A stretch of DNA of 64,000 bases from Hahella chejuensis KCTC 2396 (GTDB lineage Bacteria; Pseudomonadota; Gammaproteobacteria; Pseudomonadales; Oleiphilaceae). Position numbers and translations under genes: made by a program. Under the pieces are notes generated by a model. That model was given only the letters and a program-made list of their open reading frames with translations. It had not been told where the DNA came from and ran no database searches. Positions 25,831 through 34,871 of this stretch are shown piece by piece; position 1 is the first letter of the stretch; each line of letters starts with the position of its first letter. Where the stretch lies: contig NC_007645.1 of NCBI RefSeq assembly GCF_000012985.1, positions 3,750,501 to 3,814,500 of the forward strand, given 5' to 3'.

Positions 25831-26727
25831 ATGAAAACACGTAGCATTGCTTTGGTATCGGTTTTGGCTCTGCTCACAGGATGTGGCGGTGGGGGTGGCG
25901 GCTCCTCATCGGGGAATGGATCAACAAAAAATAACACAATCAGCGCGTATGAATTCTCACTCGCCAGACAGGCGTACGCCATCACTTATGTGCCGCTGGC
26001 GGAAGCGCGACTCTACAGCTTCCACTCAGTTGAGCTAAGGGATAACAGCCTGCCTGGTCTGACAGATGGCGTGAAAACCATCACCTGCCCCAAAGGCGGT
26101 TATTACACGGCCGAATTCAAATCGCTTAAGGATAGAACGAGCACATTCACACAGAAGTTTTACAACTGCTCGATGGACTATGGCCTCATGGACACCATCA
26201 CTTACGTCAGCGGCTCCCGCGACATTTCGTTCATACTGCCTGAGGGCGACGCCCTTGAACTGACGACAGAGTCCGTCAACAACGACGTCAAGGTCACTAT
26301 CGATGGTTTGCCGCTGGAGTACTCGGGCACTATTACGACCAAAGTGTCTCGCACCAATGAAGCAGGCGACTACCCATTCAAGATGGAAGTTACTCTTGGC
26401 GGTAACGTCACGCTCCTTGCTAAAGCGTTTTTCACGTTGAACGAGATGCATAAGAGCATTTCTCCTGTTCAGTTCACTATTAAGCCAAACGCTATTTTGC
26501 CAAAGGTCATGAAAGTCACAACCAACGGCAGCATCATGTTGGATAGTCTTTCACTCAAGCAAGCGCTGGTCTACCCGGGCGTTAAAGAGGGAGAAACCGG
26601 ACTCTTTGGCGTAGAACGCGATTCTCTATTCGAGATGGACAGAGGAAGAGTGATCTTTATCACTAATAAAGACCTGGGCGGGCGAACTGCCGTCACTCGT
26701 CTCAATGATCAATTCAGTGACCTTTAA
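25831..26727 (+). CDS. Lipoprotein of unknown function
   Basis: A 298-residue protein. The lipoprotein signal ends at lipobox LTGC (Cys18), followed by a Gly6/Ser linker, typical of surface or periplasmic lipoproteins of this lineage. The body is beta-strand-rich (VKVTIDGLPLEYSGTITTKV, FKMEVTLGGNVTL), with two Cys in TITCPKGG and FYNCSMD that may pair. No family is recognised. It is followed within 21 nt by a second lipoprotein gene and the pair share the terminator at 27041-27097. Confidence 0.75.
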   Translation: MKTRSIALVSVLALLTGCGGGGGGSSSGNGSTKNNTISAYEFSLARQAYAITYVPLAEARLYSFHSVELRDNSLPGLTDGVKTITCPKGGYYTAEFKSLKDRTSTFTQKFYNCSMDYGLMDTITYVSGSRDISFILPEGDALELTTESVNNDVKVTIDGLPLEYSGTITTKVSRTNEAGDYPFKMEVTLGGNVTLLAKAFFTLNEMHKSISPVQFTIKPNAILPKVMKVTTNGSIMLDSLSLKQALVYPGVKEGETGLFGVERDSLFEMDRGRVIFITNKDLGGRTAVTRLNDQFSDL

Positions 26728-26748
26728 TTAGAATTGAGGCGGTGAGCC

Positions 26749-27017
26749 ATGAGATTAATCCTATGCGCAATAAGTCTCGTTGCAGGCATGGCCATACTCT
26801 CAGGCTGCGGAGGCGGAGGGGGCTCCGCCTCCTCTTCTGAAGACAACCAACGCAATGAACTGGCGTCCCTGGCGCGCAAGATTTTGCGGACCTTTTCGTG
26901 CGCGAGCTGCCGACTGTCGACGCCATCGACACCGGCTGGGTCAGATATGCGCAAGGCGACATTAGAGGTGAGTTTAAAGTTCAGCGCCGTAAAGGAGAAA
27001 TTGTCTCCGCGCAATAA
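26749..27017 (+). pseudogene. Small lipoprotein gene with a probable one-base frameshift
   Basis: The reading frame from the ATG at 26749 gives a lipoprotein signal (lipobox LSGC, then GGGGG) and a good start, but after Leu-Ala-Arg-Lys (about 26880) it turns into an unlikely Cys/Ser/Arg-rich tail. The neighbouring frame from that point reads DFADLFVRELPTVDAIDTGW and on to a TAA at 27015-27017, which looks like real protein. Restoring one G in the AAG-ATTTT stretch would join the two. It may be a true mutation or a sequencing error. The intact product would be about 90 residues. Confidence 0.6.
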
Positions 27018-27040
27018 CGCACTTTAACGATTTCGATCGA

Positions 27041-27097
27041 CCGCTCCCGACGCATTGACGGTTTGCTACTTCTCATTGTCGGGAGCGGCTTTTTTTT
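27041..27097 (+). terminator. Rho-independent terminator after lipoprotein pair
   Basis: An 11-bp stem CCGCTCCCGAC (27041-27051) / GTCGGGAGCGG (27078-27088) with a 26-nt loop is followed by C and eight T. It ends the plus-strand lipoprotein transcript. Confidence 0.85.
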
Positions 27098-27187
27098 CAG
27101 CGCTTGATCTTGTTAATCCGCTTCGCTTACCTGTATGACTTCGCGTCGCTTTCTTTATCCGGGCTTTAGCTTTCTGCGAACCCTCGG

Positions 27188-27997
27188 CTACAGACCCAGA
27201 CCTTTATAGGTGTAATAGCCGGTTATGATCTTGCGTTCGCCTTCCTTCAGTACTGTTGAGCGGTGTAAGGCGCGGGAGTCGAAGATAAACATCGTCCCTT
27301 TCTTGCCGGTAATTGTCTTTTCTTTGTATTTCCACAGTTTACGAATCGTCGCCGCTTCGTGGGGCCAGAACATGCCGGAGTAGTCGGTCATTTCCGTGTA
27401 GCGGTTGTTTTCGTCGGTGCGGAAGTGCAGAAAGTAATTGTATTCCGGCCAGTAGCGCCACAAATGGTTTTTGTGGCTGCCCAGAGTGATCGTCGTAGGC
27501 GCCTGATTTTCCGTGACGTCGGTGAGATACACCCAGACTTTTATACGATGGCGCCAGTCGTCAAAGTGATGATGGTTGGACTGCGAGGATGTCCCCACCT
27601 CCCTTTTCTCTTCATAGAACGTTTTCAGCAGTTCGCACTTACTGGAGCAATAGCCTTTGATCAGGCTGAGGATCATCGGGTCCTCAAAAATTTTGCGGGT
27701 CATTGGCGCAACATCGGCGACATCGTAAACACGCGAAATTCCCGTGTCGATGTGGCCGTTGGCGACCCGGGTAAGATCCTGACGCTTCTTGGCGGCCTCT
27801 ATGTCTTCCAGAAATTCATCCACCTGCTCCGGTGAAAAATATTCCTCGAATACCACACAACCGTCCCTGTTCAATGTGTCCAGATGCGCTTTGTACTCCT
27901 TCGCCACTGGAAAGGGGGTAAGCGCGCAACGAATTTTGTAGTCCAGTTTCTGTACTAAAAAATCCACCATGGAATCTTTAGCGTACAAGCTCAGCAT
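27188..27997 (-). CDS. PhyH-family Fe(II)/2-oxoglutarate dioxygenase
   Basis: A 269-residue protein. The facial triad is visible as His-X-Asp in HHHFDD (about 141-146) and the distal His in ALHRST (about 246), followed by an Arg (GERKI) that would bind 2-oxoglutarate. The layout fits phytanoyl-CoA dioxygenase-like enzymes, which hydroxylate lipids, amino acids or secondary metabolites. AAGGAG lies before the ATG at 27995-27997. It is convergent with the lipoproteins and divergent from the epimerase cluster, so a link to that cluster is possible but unproved. Confidence 0.85.
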   Translation of the reverse strand: MLSLYAKDSMVDFLVQKLDYKIRCALTPFPVAKEYKAHLDTLNRDGCVVFEEYFSPEQVDEFLEDIEAAKKRQDLTRVANGHIDTGISRVYDVADVAPMTRKIFEDPMILSLIKGYCSSKCELLKTFYEEKREVGTSSQSNHHHFDDWRHRIKVWVYLTDVTENQAPTTITLGSHKNHLWRYWPEYNYFLHFRTDENNRYTEMTDYSGMFWPHEAATIRKLWKYKEKTITGKKGTMFIFDSRALHRSTVLKEGERKIITGYYTYKGLGL

Positions 27998-28378
27998 GTC
28001 AGGCTCCTTCGGCTATGCGGGCGTCGCCGATAATCATAAATAAATTAAAGCTTACCGCTCACAACTGCAGAATGTCAGCAAGGCCGCTTAGGTATAGCAG
28101 AACGGCGGAAAATGACTGTAAGCCTGTGTGGATATTTGCAATCGCCCCACCTCCTCCAGATACACAAATCGGGAGTCCGAGCGGTTTCTGTATCAGAGTT
28201 TGACAATACATATCTCACAAAACTTTCATGCCTTTCTCGCACCCTTCGCCATCACAGTTAATAATTTAAGTTTACCAATCATTTCCAATTATCGCCGTTA
28301 TGCAATGGCGGAGAATTCAGACCATGCTATTTTCTATGGCGAATTTGTACTGTTTGTCACCAAGTGAGGTCACTCCAG
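27998..28378. other. Intergenic region between dioxygenase and epimerase genes
   Basis: A 381-bp, A+T-rich gap between divergent genes. It contains a perfect TTGACA at 28200-28205, but no good -10 box at the right distance. A short open frame at 28128-28367 has no ribosome site or protein-like composition and was not called. Confidence 0.4.
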
Positions 28379-29620
28379 ATGTTCATAGATAAGAACGAAA
28401 CAGCAGTAGCCGCGAAAACTGTTCCCTTCGTCAAATACACTTCCTGTGGCAATAACTTCGTTATTGTTGACGCCACTGAAGACAGCGTATTGGCGGAAAT
28501 GGAATGGTCGGCGTTCGCTCCCAAGGCCACAAGCACGACTTTTGGCATTGGCTGCGATAACCTGCTGGTGGTGCAACGCTCGAATGCACGGACGCTGGAC
28601 GCGATCGCTAAGGATAGAAACTACTGGGACGCAAAACCGGATTTATCCGCTGCGGACTATGTTTTCAGAATGTTTGAGCCCAACGGTGAAGAAGCCGCCT
28701 GCTGCGGCAACGGCCTGATATGCATCGCCGATTTTTTGCGTCGCAAACACGGCGTCACGGTGTCCAATATCGCCACTGAAATCCCGTTGTCATCTCCTAA
28801 TATTATTTCCATCGGCAGCCTCGGTTACGACGGCAGCTGGGTCAACCTGGGCATGCCCCGCCATACGCCAACGCAATTGGTCAACCGCGACAGCCTGCAT
28901 CCGCTGGACGACACCATCGACGTCATCGAGGAACTCACCATTCAGTTCCGCCGGGACGATCTGAAGCCCTATACGGATGCATCCACGCTGACCATCAAAG
29001 GCTATCTGGTATTCACTGGAGAACCCCATCTGGTGATTTTCCCGGATCATGATTTCTCCGTGCCTGAGCTGGCCAGCTTCATTTTCGGCGCCACTCCAGA
29101 GGGCCATACGCCGGAAGACAGACGCCGCGGTCTGGGCGCCTGGCTGGTGCATCGCATCGGCTCCTTTATCAATAGCCGCTGCCGACACATTTTCCCTGAC
29201 GGCGTCAGCGTCAACTTCGCCCGCATTCACAATCTGGACTCCGTCTCCAACCGCTGCTTCGAACGGGGCATCAACCGCGAGACCCTGGCCTGCAGCACTG
29301 GCGCTCTGGCGGTGGCTTATGTGGTGCAACAGTTGTTCTCCATGCCCATCACCAACATCAACCTGCTGCCCCTCCGCTGCCGGGAAGAAGATCCCGATGC
29401 GGTGATCAATATCCAACAGACGGAAAACGGCTGGGTGCTGACCACCAAACCTTACATGTTGTTCGAAGGCCAATACCGCATGCAGCCGATCAACGTGGTG
29501 GCGCCAACCGCCAACGAATACCTGATGGCGGAAAGCGAAGCGCGTTTATACAAGCAGCAGCTCACCCTGGAAGCCGCGAATTCGACCACCATCCGCAAGC
29601 GTCTGATGACCAAGCAGTGA
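28379..29620 (+). CDS. DapF-like amino-acid epimerase/racemase, enlarged
   Basis: A 413-residue protein of the diaminopimelate-epimerase fold. Both catalytic cysteines are in context: ACCGNG (Cys109) and ETLACSTG (Cys305). The first strand FVKYTSCGNNFVIVD also matches. At 413 residues it is well above the usual 270-290, with insertions around 60-95 and in the second domain and a charged tail. The start is the ATG at 28379, with GTGAGGT upstream; a GTG at 28364 is an alternative. It heads a cluster with a transporter and an unknown protein, so it is unlikely to be the housekeeping lysine-pathway enzyme. Related racemases act in metallophore pathways. Confidence 0.85.
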   Translation: MFIDKNETAVAAKTVPFVKYTSCGNNFVIVDATEDSVLAEMEWSAFAPKATSTTFGIGCDNLLVVQRSNARTLDAIAKDRNYWDAKPDLSAADYVFRMFEPNGEEAACCGNGLICIADFLRRKHGVTVSNIATEIPLSSPNIISIGSLGYDGSWVNLGMPRHTPTQLVNRDSLHPLDDTIDVIEELTIQFRRDDLKPYTDASTLTIKGYLVFTGEPHLVIFPDHDFSVPELASFIFGATPEGHTPEDRRRGLGAWLVHRIGSFINSRCRHIFPDGVSVNFARIHNLDSVSNRCFERGINRETLACSTGALAVAYVVQQLFSMPITNINLLPLRCREEDPDAVINIQQTENGWVLTTKPYMLFEGQYRMQPINVVAPTANEYLMAESEARLYKQQLTLEAANSTTIRKRLMTKQ

Positions 29621-29652
29621 TCTATTATCTATAGTAGTCGGGAGGTATTTCG

Positions 29653-29676
29653 ATGAGTTACGATCGCCACACTTAG
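29653..29676 (+). CDS. Possible seven-codon leader ORF before the MFS gene
   Basis: ATG-AGT-TAC-GAT-CGC-CAC-ACT-TAG stands behind a near-ideal GGGAGGT site (29640-29646). It encodes MSYDRHT. The downstream transporter start at 29696 has only a distant GAGG. Such an arrangement could couple or attenuate translation. It may also be chance. Confidence 0.3.
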   Translation: MSYDRHT

Positions 29677-29695
29677 CTATGAGGACCGTCGCTAA

Positions 29696-31975
29696 ATGGA
29701 CGCGCTAAACCCGATGCGGTTTTCCGCAAGAATGACGTTATTGCTGATTCTCACACTGCCCCTCAGCGCTTTCCTGTCTTATGTTGTATTCGAGCGTTTG
29801 CACGAGCAGCACTTTCTGTCTGCGTCGATGTTTGAGGCGGGAATCAAAGAGATCCGTTTCCAGAACGCGACAGACCTTGAGGATCTGAGCCAACGTCAAA
29901 CCGAGTTGTCGGAAAAACTGCGCGCCACCGCCGTGTTCAAGGCCGTCACTCAGAAGACAGGCCAACAGAGCGGCGACGCGTCTTCCGTTTTCGGGCTGGA
30001 GCTTGCTCTGGCCCGGAACGGCGTCGTCACCCTGAGCACCAACGCCAATCAGATCGGCGCGGACCTTCCCAATGCCTACCGCTTAAAGAAGCTTCCTGAT
30101 GATGAGCTGAAGTACGCGTCCACCCAGGATCATTTCCAAATCATTCTTCCACCGGCGCAGCCTGAATCCGGCGTCACCGCCATGGTAACCCTGGACAAAG
30201 CCGTGACCGCCGCCAACGGCGAACAACGCGAACGTCAGATGTGGGAGAGTCTGGCGCGGGGATTCGCAGCCGGGTTCGCCGTGTTGGCGGGTATGACGCT
30301 GCTGCTGATTGTGCTTAATCGGGTGGCCAACACTTCGGTTGAAGAAGGCGATGGCAAAGGGGCCCGCCGTTTCGCCCGGCTCGTTCGCGCCGGCGCCGGC
30401 ATTCTCACCGCCGCCAGCGCCCATGGGGCGCTGTTCGTCACCGCCTGGCTCGCCATTCAGGCTGATTTAACCTCGGCGCAGGGCGAAACAGCCTACAGCG
30501 GCCCGGATTTCATTGCGTTAGTGGCGGATAACGCCACCATCATGCTGATCGCCCTGCTGATTGCGGTAGAGATGTCTGTGGTTTTGTTCGCCGGGCGCAC
30601 GCCGACAGAACCGTCACAGACTGCCGACAACGCTCCCTCCGTCCCTACGCCTGAGGCGTCTGAGCTGTACAAAGCCATGCGGCCGGCGATTTTCCTGTTT
30701 CTGTTCGGCGTGGACCTGTCCATGTCGATACTGCCTCTGCATATGGAAAGGCTGTATGAAATCATTCCCGGCGTATCCAGAGAGTTTGCGCTGGGGCTGC
30801 CTGTTGCGGTGGAGTTTTTATGCGTTGGCGTCGCCATCTTTGTCTCCGGCGCCTGGCTCGACCGCAAAGGCTGGGTTCCGCCATTCGCCGTTGGCCTGCT
30901 GCTGACTCTGGCGGGAGGCCTGTACTCCTGGCTGGCGCCCGACGCTTTGCAGTTTGTACTGTCCCGCGCCATTCTGGGCTTCGGATACGGTCTGACATTG
31001 TTGGCGGCGCAAGGCTTTGTCGTGCGTCACACCGACACCCGCACCAAGACCCAAGGGCTGGCGCATCTGTTTGCAGGCCTTTATTCGGGCAGTATCTGCG
31101 GCGCCGCCACCGGCGCCCTGATCGCCGAGCGCTTTGGTTATGAAGCGGTGTTCCTGACTGGCGCGCTACTGGTGTTCACGGTCGTCGCCTATGCGGTCAT
31201 CTACTTGCGTCGGGGCGCATCCGGCCCCGCCGCGCCCAAAGCCCCCGCACCCAGTTCCAGCGCTCATGGCGGAGAGATCACCATCTGGCGTTTTCTGGGG
31301 GATCGCAATGTGATCGCCGTCAGTCTGCTTAGCAGTCTGCCCGCCGCCATCGCCGCCATAGGTTTCATGCACTATTTCACCCCGGTTTACCTGAGCCGCA
31401 TTGGCGCGCCGGAGGCCAAAATCGGACAGATACTGATGCTGTTCGGGCTTTGCATGACGTTTCTCGGCCCCGTTGTCGGACGACTGGCGGACCGCATGCC
31501 GAGCAAGAAGATCCCGATTTTCATCGGCGGCTTGCTAGGCAGCGCGGCGTTTCTGTCTTTTATCGGCCTGCAGGGCGTCGCAGCGACCTCCTGCGCCGTC
31601 ATCCTGCTGGGATTATCCAATTGTTTCGTGCTGTCCTCACAAAGCGCCTACGTCCTGCATCTGGACGTGAGCAAAAAGCTGGGAGAAGGCAAAGCGCTCG
31701 GCTTGTTCCGGGCCTCCAGTCGTATTGGTCAGATGCTTGGCCCCATGTTGTTCGCCGGATTGGTGGGGCTGTCCGACATCCGCTACGGGGTGGCGGTACT
31801 GGGAGGCGCTTATCTGATCACTGTTATTTTGTTCCAATTACTGGCCGCACGGGAGACGCCCGCCGGCGACAGCGGCAAGGCCGGGGAAAGCCTCACGCCA
31901 GCCGAGCCCAGGTCGCAACGGCCGCCATCCCGTCACAGCCAGAGCGCTATCTCCAGCCGCAGCAAAACCGCATAA
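29696..31975 (+). CDS. MFS transporter with N-terminal periplasmic sensor-like region
   Basis: A 759-residue membrane protein. The first helix (13-33) is followed by about 150 extracytoplasmic residues that resemble a small Cache/sensor domain (helix FLSASMFEAGIKEIRFQN, later strand LELALARNGVVTLST). Further helices lie about 193-212, 230-255 and 275-300. A complete MFS fold follows from about 330 to 720, with DRKG (about 385) and RLADRMPSKK loops. The tail is Ser/Arg/Pro-rich. This fusion is unusual; transport might be gated by an external ligand. It lies 75 nt after the epimerase gene and 13 nt before the unknown 501-residue gene, forming one operon. Confidence 0.83.
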   Translation: MDALNPMRFSARMTLLLILTLPLSAFLSYVVFERLHEQHFLSASMFEAGIKEIRFQNATDLEDLSQRQTELSEKLRATAVFKAVTQKTGQQSGDASSVFGLELALARNGVVTLSTNANQIGADLPNAYRLKKLPDDELKYASTQDHFQIILPPAQPESGVTAMVTLDKAVTAANGEQRERQMWESLARGFAAGFAVLAGMTLLLIVLNRVANTSVEEGDGKGARRFARLVRAGAGILTAASAHGALFVTAWLAIQADLTSAQGETAYSGPDFIALVADNATIMLIALLIAVEMSVVLFAGRTPTEPSQTADNAPSVPTPEASELYKAMRPAIFLFLFGVDLSMSILPLHMERLYEIIPGVSREFALGLPVAVEFLCVGVAIFVSGAWLDRKGWVPPFAVGLLLTLAGGLYSWLAPDALQFVLSRAILGFGYGLTLLAAQGFVVRHTDTRTKTQGLAHLFAGLYSGSICGAATGALIAERFGYEAVFLTGALLVFTVVAYAVIYLRRGASGPAAPKAPAPSSSAHGGEITIWRFLGDRNVIAVSLLSSLPAAIAAIGFMHYFTPVYLSRIGAPEAKIGQILMLFGLCMTFLGPVVGRLADRMPSKKIPIFIGGLLGSAAFLSFIGLQGVAATSCAVILLGLSNCFVLSSQSAYVLHLDVSKKLGEGKALGLFRASSRIGQMLGPMLFAGLVGLSDIRYGVAVLGGAYLITVILFQLLAARETPAGDSGKAGESLTPAEPRSQRPPSRHSQSAISSRSKTA

Positions 31976-31988
31976 GGACCTCATCACC

Positions 31989-33494
31989 ATGGAATCACTC
32001 CTTTCGGAAAGCAGCCTGACCAATTCGCTGCTGACCAAGATTCGCGCGCGCCTTCCTGTCGTCGATGGCGCACTGCAAACCCATGCCGGCGTCCCGGTCT
32101 GTGACTATACCCGCAGCGGATTTCGCTTTTTCCAGAGCAGTTTTCAACCGCGCCAGGATCTGGCGGACGTATTACGAAGCTATGTCTCGCCTCTGCTCGG
32201 GGAAGCAGTGGCCGCCGCGGTCAGTGCGGATATTCTCAATCATCCCGTCGCCCTGACCGCTAATCATCACGGCGTGGATTATTTCGCCCAGTCCGTGCAA
32301 GGCACGCTGCTGTTTGGACTCTCCACCGGCGCCGCCACCTTGCCCGTGTTCGCCTGCGCCAACATTCCCCTCAATAATCTCACCTATCCTCGCGGAATGT
32401 TGCTGTATCCTGAGGCGAAATTCGCCGAAAGCGCCGCCAGCGGCGCATTTCCGCTAAAAATACCCTTGTTTCCCGACCGCCTGAAGCGCACCATCGTCGC
32501 CCGCACCCCCGCTCTCGACGCAAACATGCTGCAGAACGCCCAGAAACGGGTTAGAGCCGCCTGTAGCGACGATTCTCGCCTGGCCGAGGCTGCTCTCAGC
32601 CTGCTGCGGGATGACTACGAGGCGGAAGCGGTGATGTCCGCCGCAGACTATTCAGACCAGGCGGTTATGCTGAACCAGCGTCTCTGGCGCCGTCTGTTCG
32701 CCGCCAACGTCTCCGCGCCGACGCTGGTCTATCTGGAAATGGAAAAAATAGCGACTATGCTTCTGGAATATGACTTGGCTAACCCGGATAGTCTCGCTTC
32801 CATTCTATTTTTCGAGCAGCCTTTGTTGCAGGCTCTGGACGCTGAACTTAAGGGAATCAACGGTTCCGGCACCTTTCTGTTCTGGGGCGTTGACGACGCC
32901 GGGCGCAGAGTATCACTCGGCCTGACGGCTGAAGACGGAGGCGCGGCGACATTGCGTGCAGTGGACGGACAACAAAGCGATTATGCAGTTCCCTTGACGG
33001 CCGGTCCGTTATTGCAGGAACTGCGCTCAGGTCGTCTATTGCCTTCATTATTCACGAATTTTCTTGTCATCGCCCTGGCCCGCGGCGTAACCTGCGCCGG
33101 CGGTTACTATCAGGCGTCCTATCTGCCCCGGATGCAACGCAGCGTATTGAATGCGCTACAGCGCCATTTTGGTGAAGACGCCCGCTTTCAAGCCATCGCC
33201 CGGGCCTTCACAGGATTCTATCTGTCAGGCATGCAAACCGTCGTCACCCGCACGCGCGACGATGGTTACGTGCCAGCGGGGCCGGTCGAGATCCTCGCCG
33301 CCGGCGGACTTGACGCCAGCGCCGTGGCGCGCATTCGCGCCATGACGGTGGAGCAGGCGCATATCGCCTCATTGCTGGAGACGGCGGCGGATGTGATGAG
33401 CGGCCAGGAGACGATGCCGGAGGGCTGGACCACCACCCTGGCGGGTGAATGCAGACGTCGACTGGCGGGCGCGCCCGTGACCATCGAGGCCTAG
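31989..33494 (+). CDS. Unknown 501-residue protein in epimerase/transporter operon
   Basis: A protein with no recognised family. It has no signal peptide or transmembrane span. Notable features are NHHGVDYFAQS (about 96-106), with a paired His in a strand-like context, then FACANIPLNN and LTYPRGMLLYP, which suggest an enzyme active-site face. The C-terminal half is helical. AAGGA lies 10 nt before the ATG. The tight spacing to the sensor-MFS gene and the epimerase suggests it acts in the same pathway, perhaps as the enzyme that builds on the epimerised amino acid. That is inference from context. Confidence 0.7.
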   Translation: MESLLSESSLTNSLLTKIRARLPVVDGALQTHAGVPVCDYTRSGFRFFQSSFQPRQDLADVLRSYVSPLLGEAVAAAVSADILNHPVALTANHHGVDYFAQSVQGTLLFGLSTGAATLPVFACANIPLNNLTYPRGMLLYPEAKFAESAASGAFPLKIPLFPDRLKRTIVARTPALDANMLQNAQKRVRAACSDDSRLAEAALSLLRDDYEAEAVMSAADYSDQAVMLNQRLWRRLFAANVSAPTLVYLEMEKIATMLLEYDLANPDSLASILFFEQPLLQALDAELKGINGSGTFLFWGVDDAGRRVSLGLTAEDGGAATLRAVDGQQSDYAVPLTAGPLLQELRSGRLLPSLFTNFLVIALARGVTCAGGYYQASYLPRMQRSVLNALQRHFGEDARFQAIARAFTGFYLSGMQTVVTRTRDDGYVPAGPVEILAAGGLDASAVARIRAMTVEQAHIASLLETAADVMSGQETMPEGWTTTLAGECRRRLAGAPVTIEA

Positions 33495-33644
33495 ACGAAC
33501 CTGATAGTGCGCCATAAGAGCGCAATAAAAACAAAGGGTTATATGGACAATGTTGCAGTAGCGCAGTAAAGCAGTCAAAGCGAGTGAGGTGTTAGGGAAC
33601 TATCATTGCGAAAACGAGTCTGGGGAGAATAAGGAGAACAGCGA

Positions 33645-34823
33645 ATGAGGATAAAACGTTATCTGGTCGCTCTGACAACACTGACATTGGCGCTGTTCAC
33701 CAGCGTCGCCACTGCGGCTACATCCGTCAAAGCTGAAGCCGCCTCTCAGTTCAGCATGGAGCCGACGACTAATCAGGGTCAGCGATGGCGCATCGGTTAC
33801 TACGAAGGGGGCGAGTATCCGGATTACCAACGGGAGCTGATCGTCACAGTGCGCTCGTTGATGGATATGGGCTGGATCAAAAAGGCGGATATCCCTCCCC
33901 AAAAGGGCGATCAGACCAGCGACCTGTGGCGCTGGCTCTCTGAGTCAGCCCAGAGTGACTATATCGAGTTCGTCAAAGACGCCCACTACAACGCCAATTG
34001 GGATGACAACCTGCGCGCTCAGATGAAGAAGGACATCATCAAACGGTTCAGTGAAAAGAAAGACATCGACCTGATGATCGCCATGGGCACCTGGGCGGGA
34101 CTGGATCTGGCCAATAACGAACACAGCACGCCGACGCTGGTGTTTTCCGCAAGCGACCCTCTCTCAGCCGGCATCATCAAAAGCATCGACGATTCCGGTT
34201 ATGATCATTTGCACGCCACGATGGACCCCTTTCGTTACGATCGCCATATTCGGGTGTTTCATGACATTACCGGCTTCAAGCGCCTCGGCATCGCCTATGA
34301 AAACTCTCAGAACGGCCGCAGTTACGCAGCAGTGGACACCATTGAGGCATTGAGTAAAGAACTTAAATTCACCATCACGCCCTGCTACACCAAGAGCGAT
34401 ATCGCCGACGTCAGCATGGCGGAGCACAGCGTCATCGACTGCTTCCAGAAACTGGCGCCGAAAGTGGACGCCATCTACATTACCGAACAGGGCGGCGTCA
34501 CCCGCAAGACCTTGCCGGTGATCGTGAAGACGGCTCAAAAGTACAACGTGCCCACGTTCTCCCAATCCGGCTCCGAAGAAGTCCGCTATGGCGTGCTGGC
34601 CAGCCTGTCGCAGTTCAACTTCAAGTATTTTGGCGAGTTCCACGCACAAACCATGGCCAGAATATTCAATGGCGCCAAGCCCAACGAGTTGCCCCAGTTG
34701 TTCGAAGAACCGGCGAGAATGGCGCTGAACCTGAAGACTGCGGAGGTCATCGGGTTTAATCCCTCCCTGTTGTTACTCGGCGCCAGCGACGAGATTTACA
34801 GAGAGGTCGAAACGCCCCAATAA
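33645..34823 (+). CDS. ABC-type substrate-binding protein, orphan (paralogue 1)
   Basis: A 392-residue protein with a signal peptide (about 1-25, ending TAA-TS). It has the two-lobe fold of the ABC_sub_bind/TrpX-like family: DLMIAMGTWAGLDLAN, LVFSASDPLSAGI, RLGIAYENS and DAIYITEQGGV are the typical alternating strands. AGGAGA lies 8 nt before the ATG. No permease or ATPase gene is nearby; instead a paralogue and a Cache-type kinase follow. A signalling role is therefore as likely as transport. Confidence 0.83.
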   Translation: MRIKRYLVALTTLTLALFTSVATAATSVKAEAASQFSMEPTTNQGQRWRIGYYEGGEYPDYQRELIVTVRSLMDMGWIKKADIPPQKGDQTSDLWRWLSESAQSDYIEFVKDAHYNANWDDNLRAQMKKDIIKRFSEKKDIDLMIAMGTWAGLDLANNEHSTPTLVFSASDPLSAGIIKSIDDSGYDHLHATMDPFRYDRHIRVFHDITGFKRLGIAYENSQNGRSYAAVDTIEALSKELKFTITPCYTKSDIADVSMAEHSVIDCFQKLAPKVDAIYITEQGGVTRKTLPVIVKTAQKYNVPTFSQSGSEEVRYGVLASLSQFNFKYFGEFHAQTMARIFNGAKPNELPQLFEEPARMALNLKTAEVIGFNPSLLLLGASDEIYREVETPQ

Positions 34824-34830
34824 GCGTAAC

Positions 34831-34851
34831 CGCCCGCCTTCAGAGCGGGCG
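34831..34851 (+). promoter_or_regulatory. Intercistronic hairpin between paralogous binding-protein genes
   Basis: CGCCCGC/GCGGGCG with a 7-nt loop and no T tract. Such hairpins can protect the upstream mRNA and give uneven expression of the two genes. It could also be a weak attenuator. Confidence 0.5.
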
Positions 34852-34871
34852 CCAGCAAGATGGAGCATCTC

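Noticed and set aside
28200-28228. Promoter based on a perfect TTGACA
   Set aside because: No acceptable -10 box occurs 16-18 nt downstream.
28128-28367. A 79-codon frame upstream of the epimerase
   Set aside because: There is no ribosome site, and the composition fits A+T-rich non-coding DNA.
28379-29620. Housekeeping diaminopimelate epimerase
   Set aside because: The protein is much longer than DapF and stands in a transporter operon without lysine or cell-wall genes.
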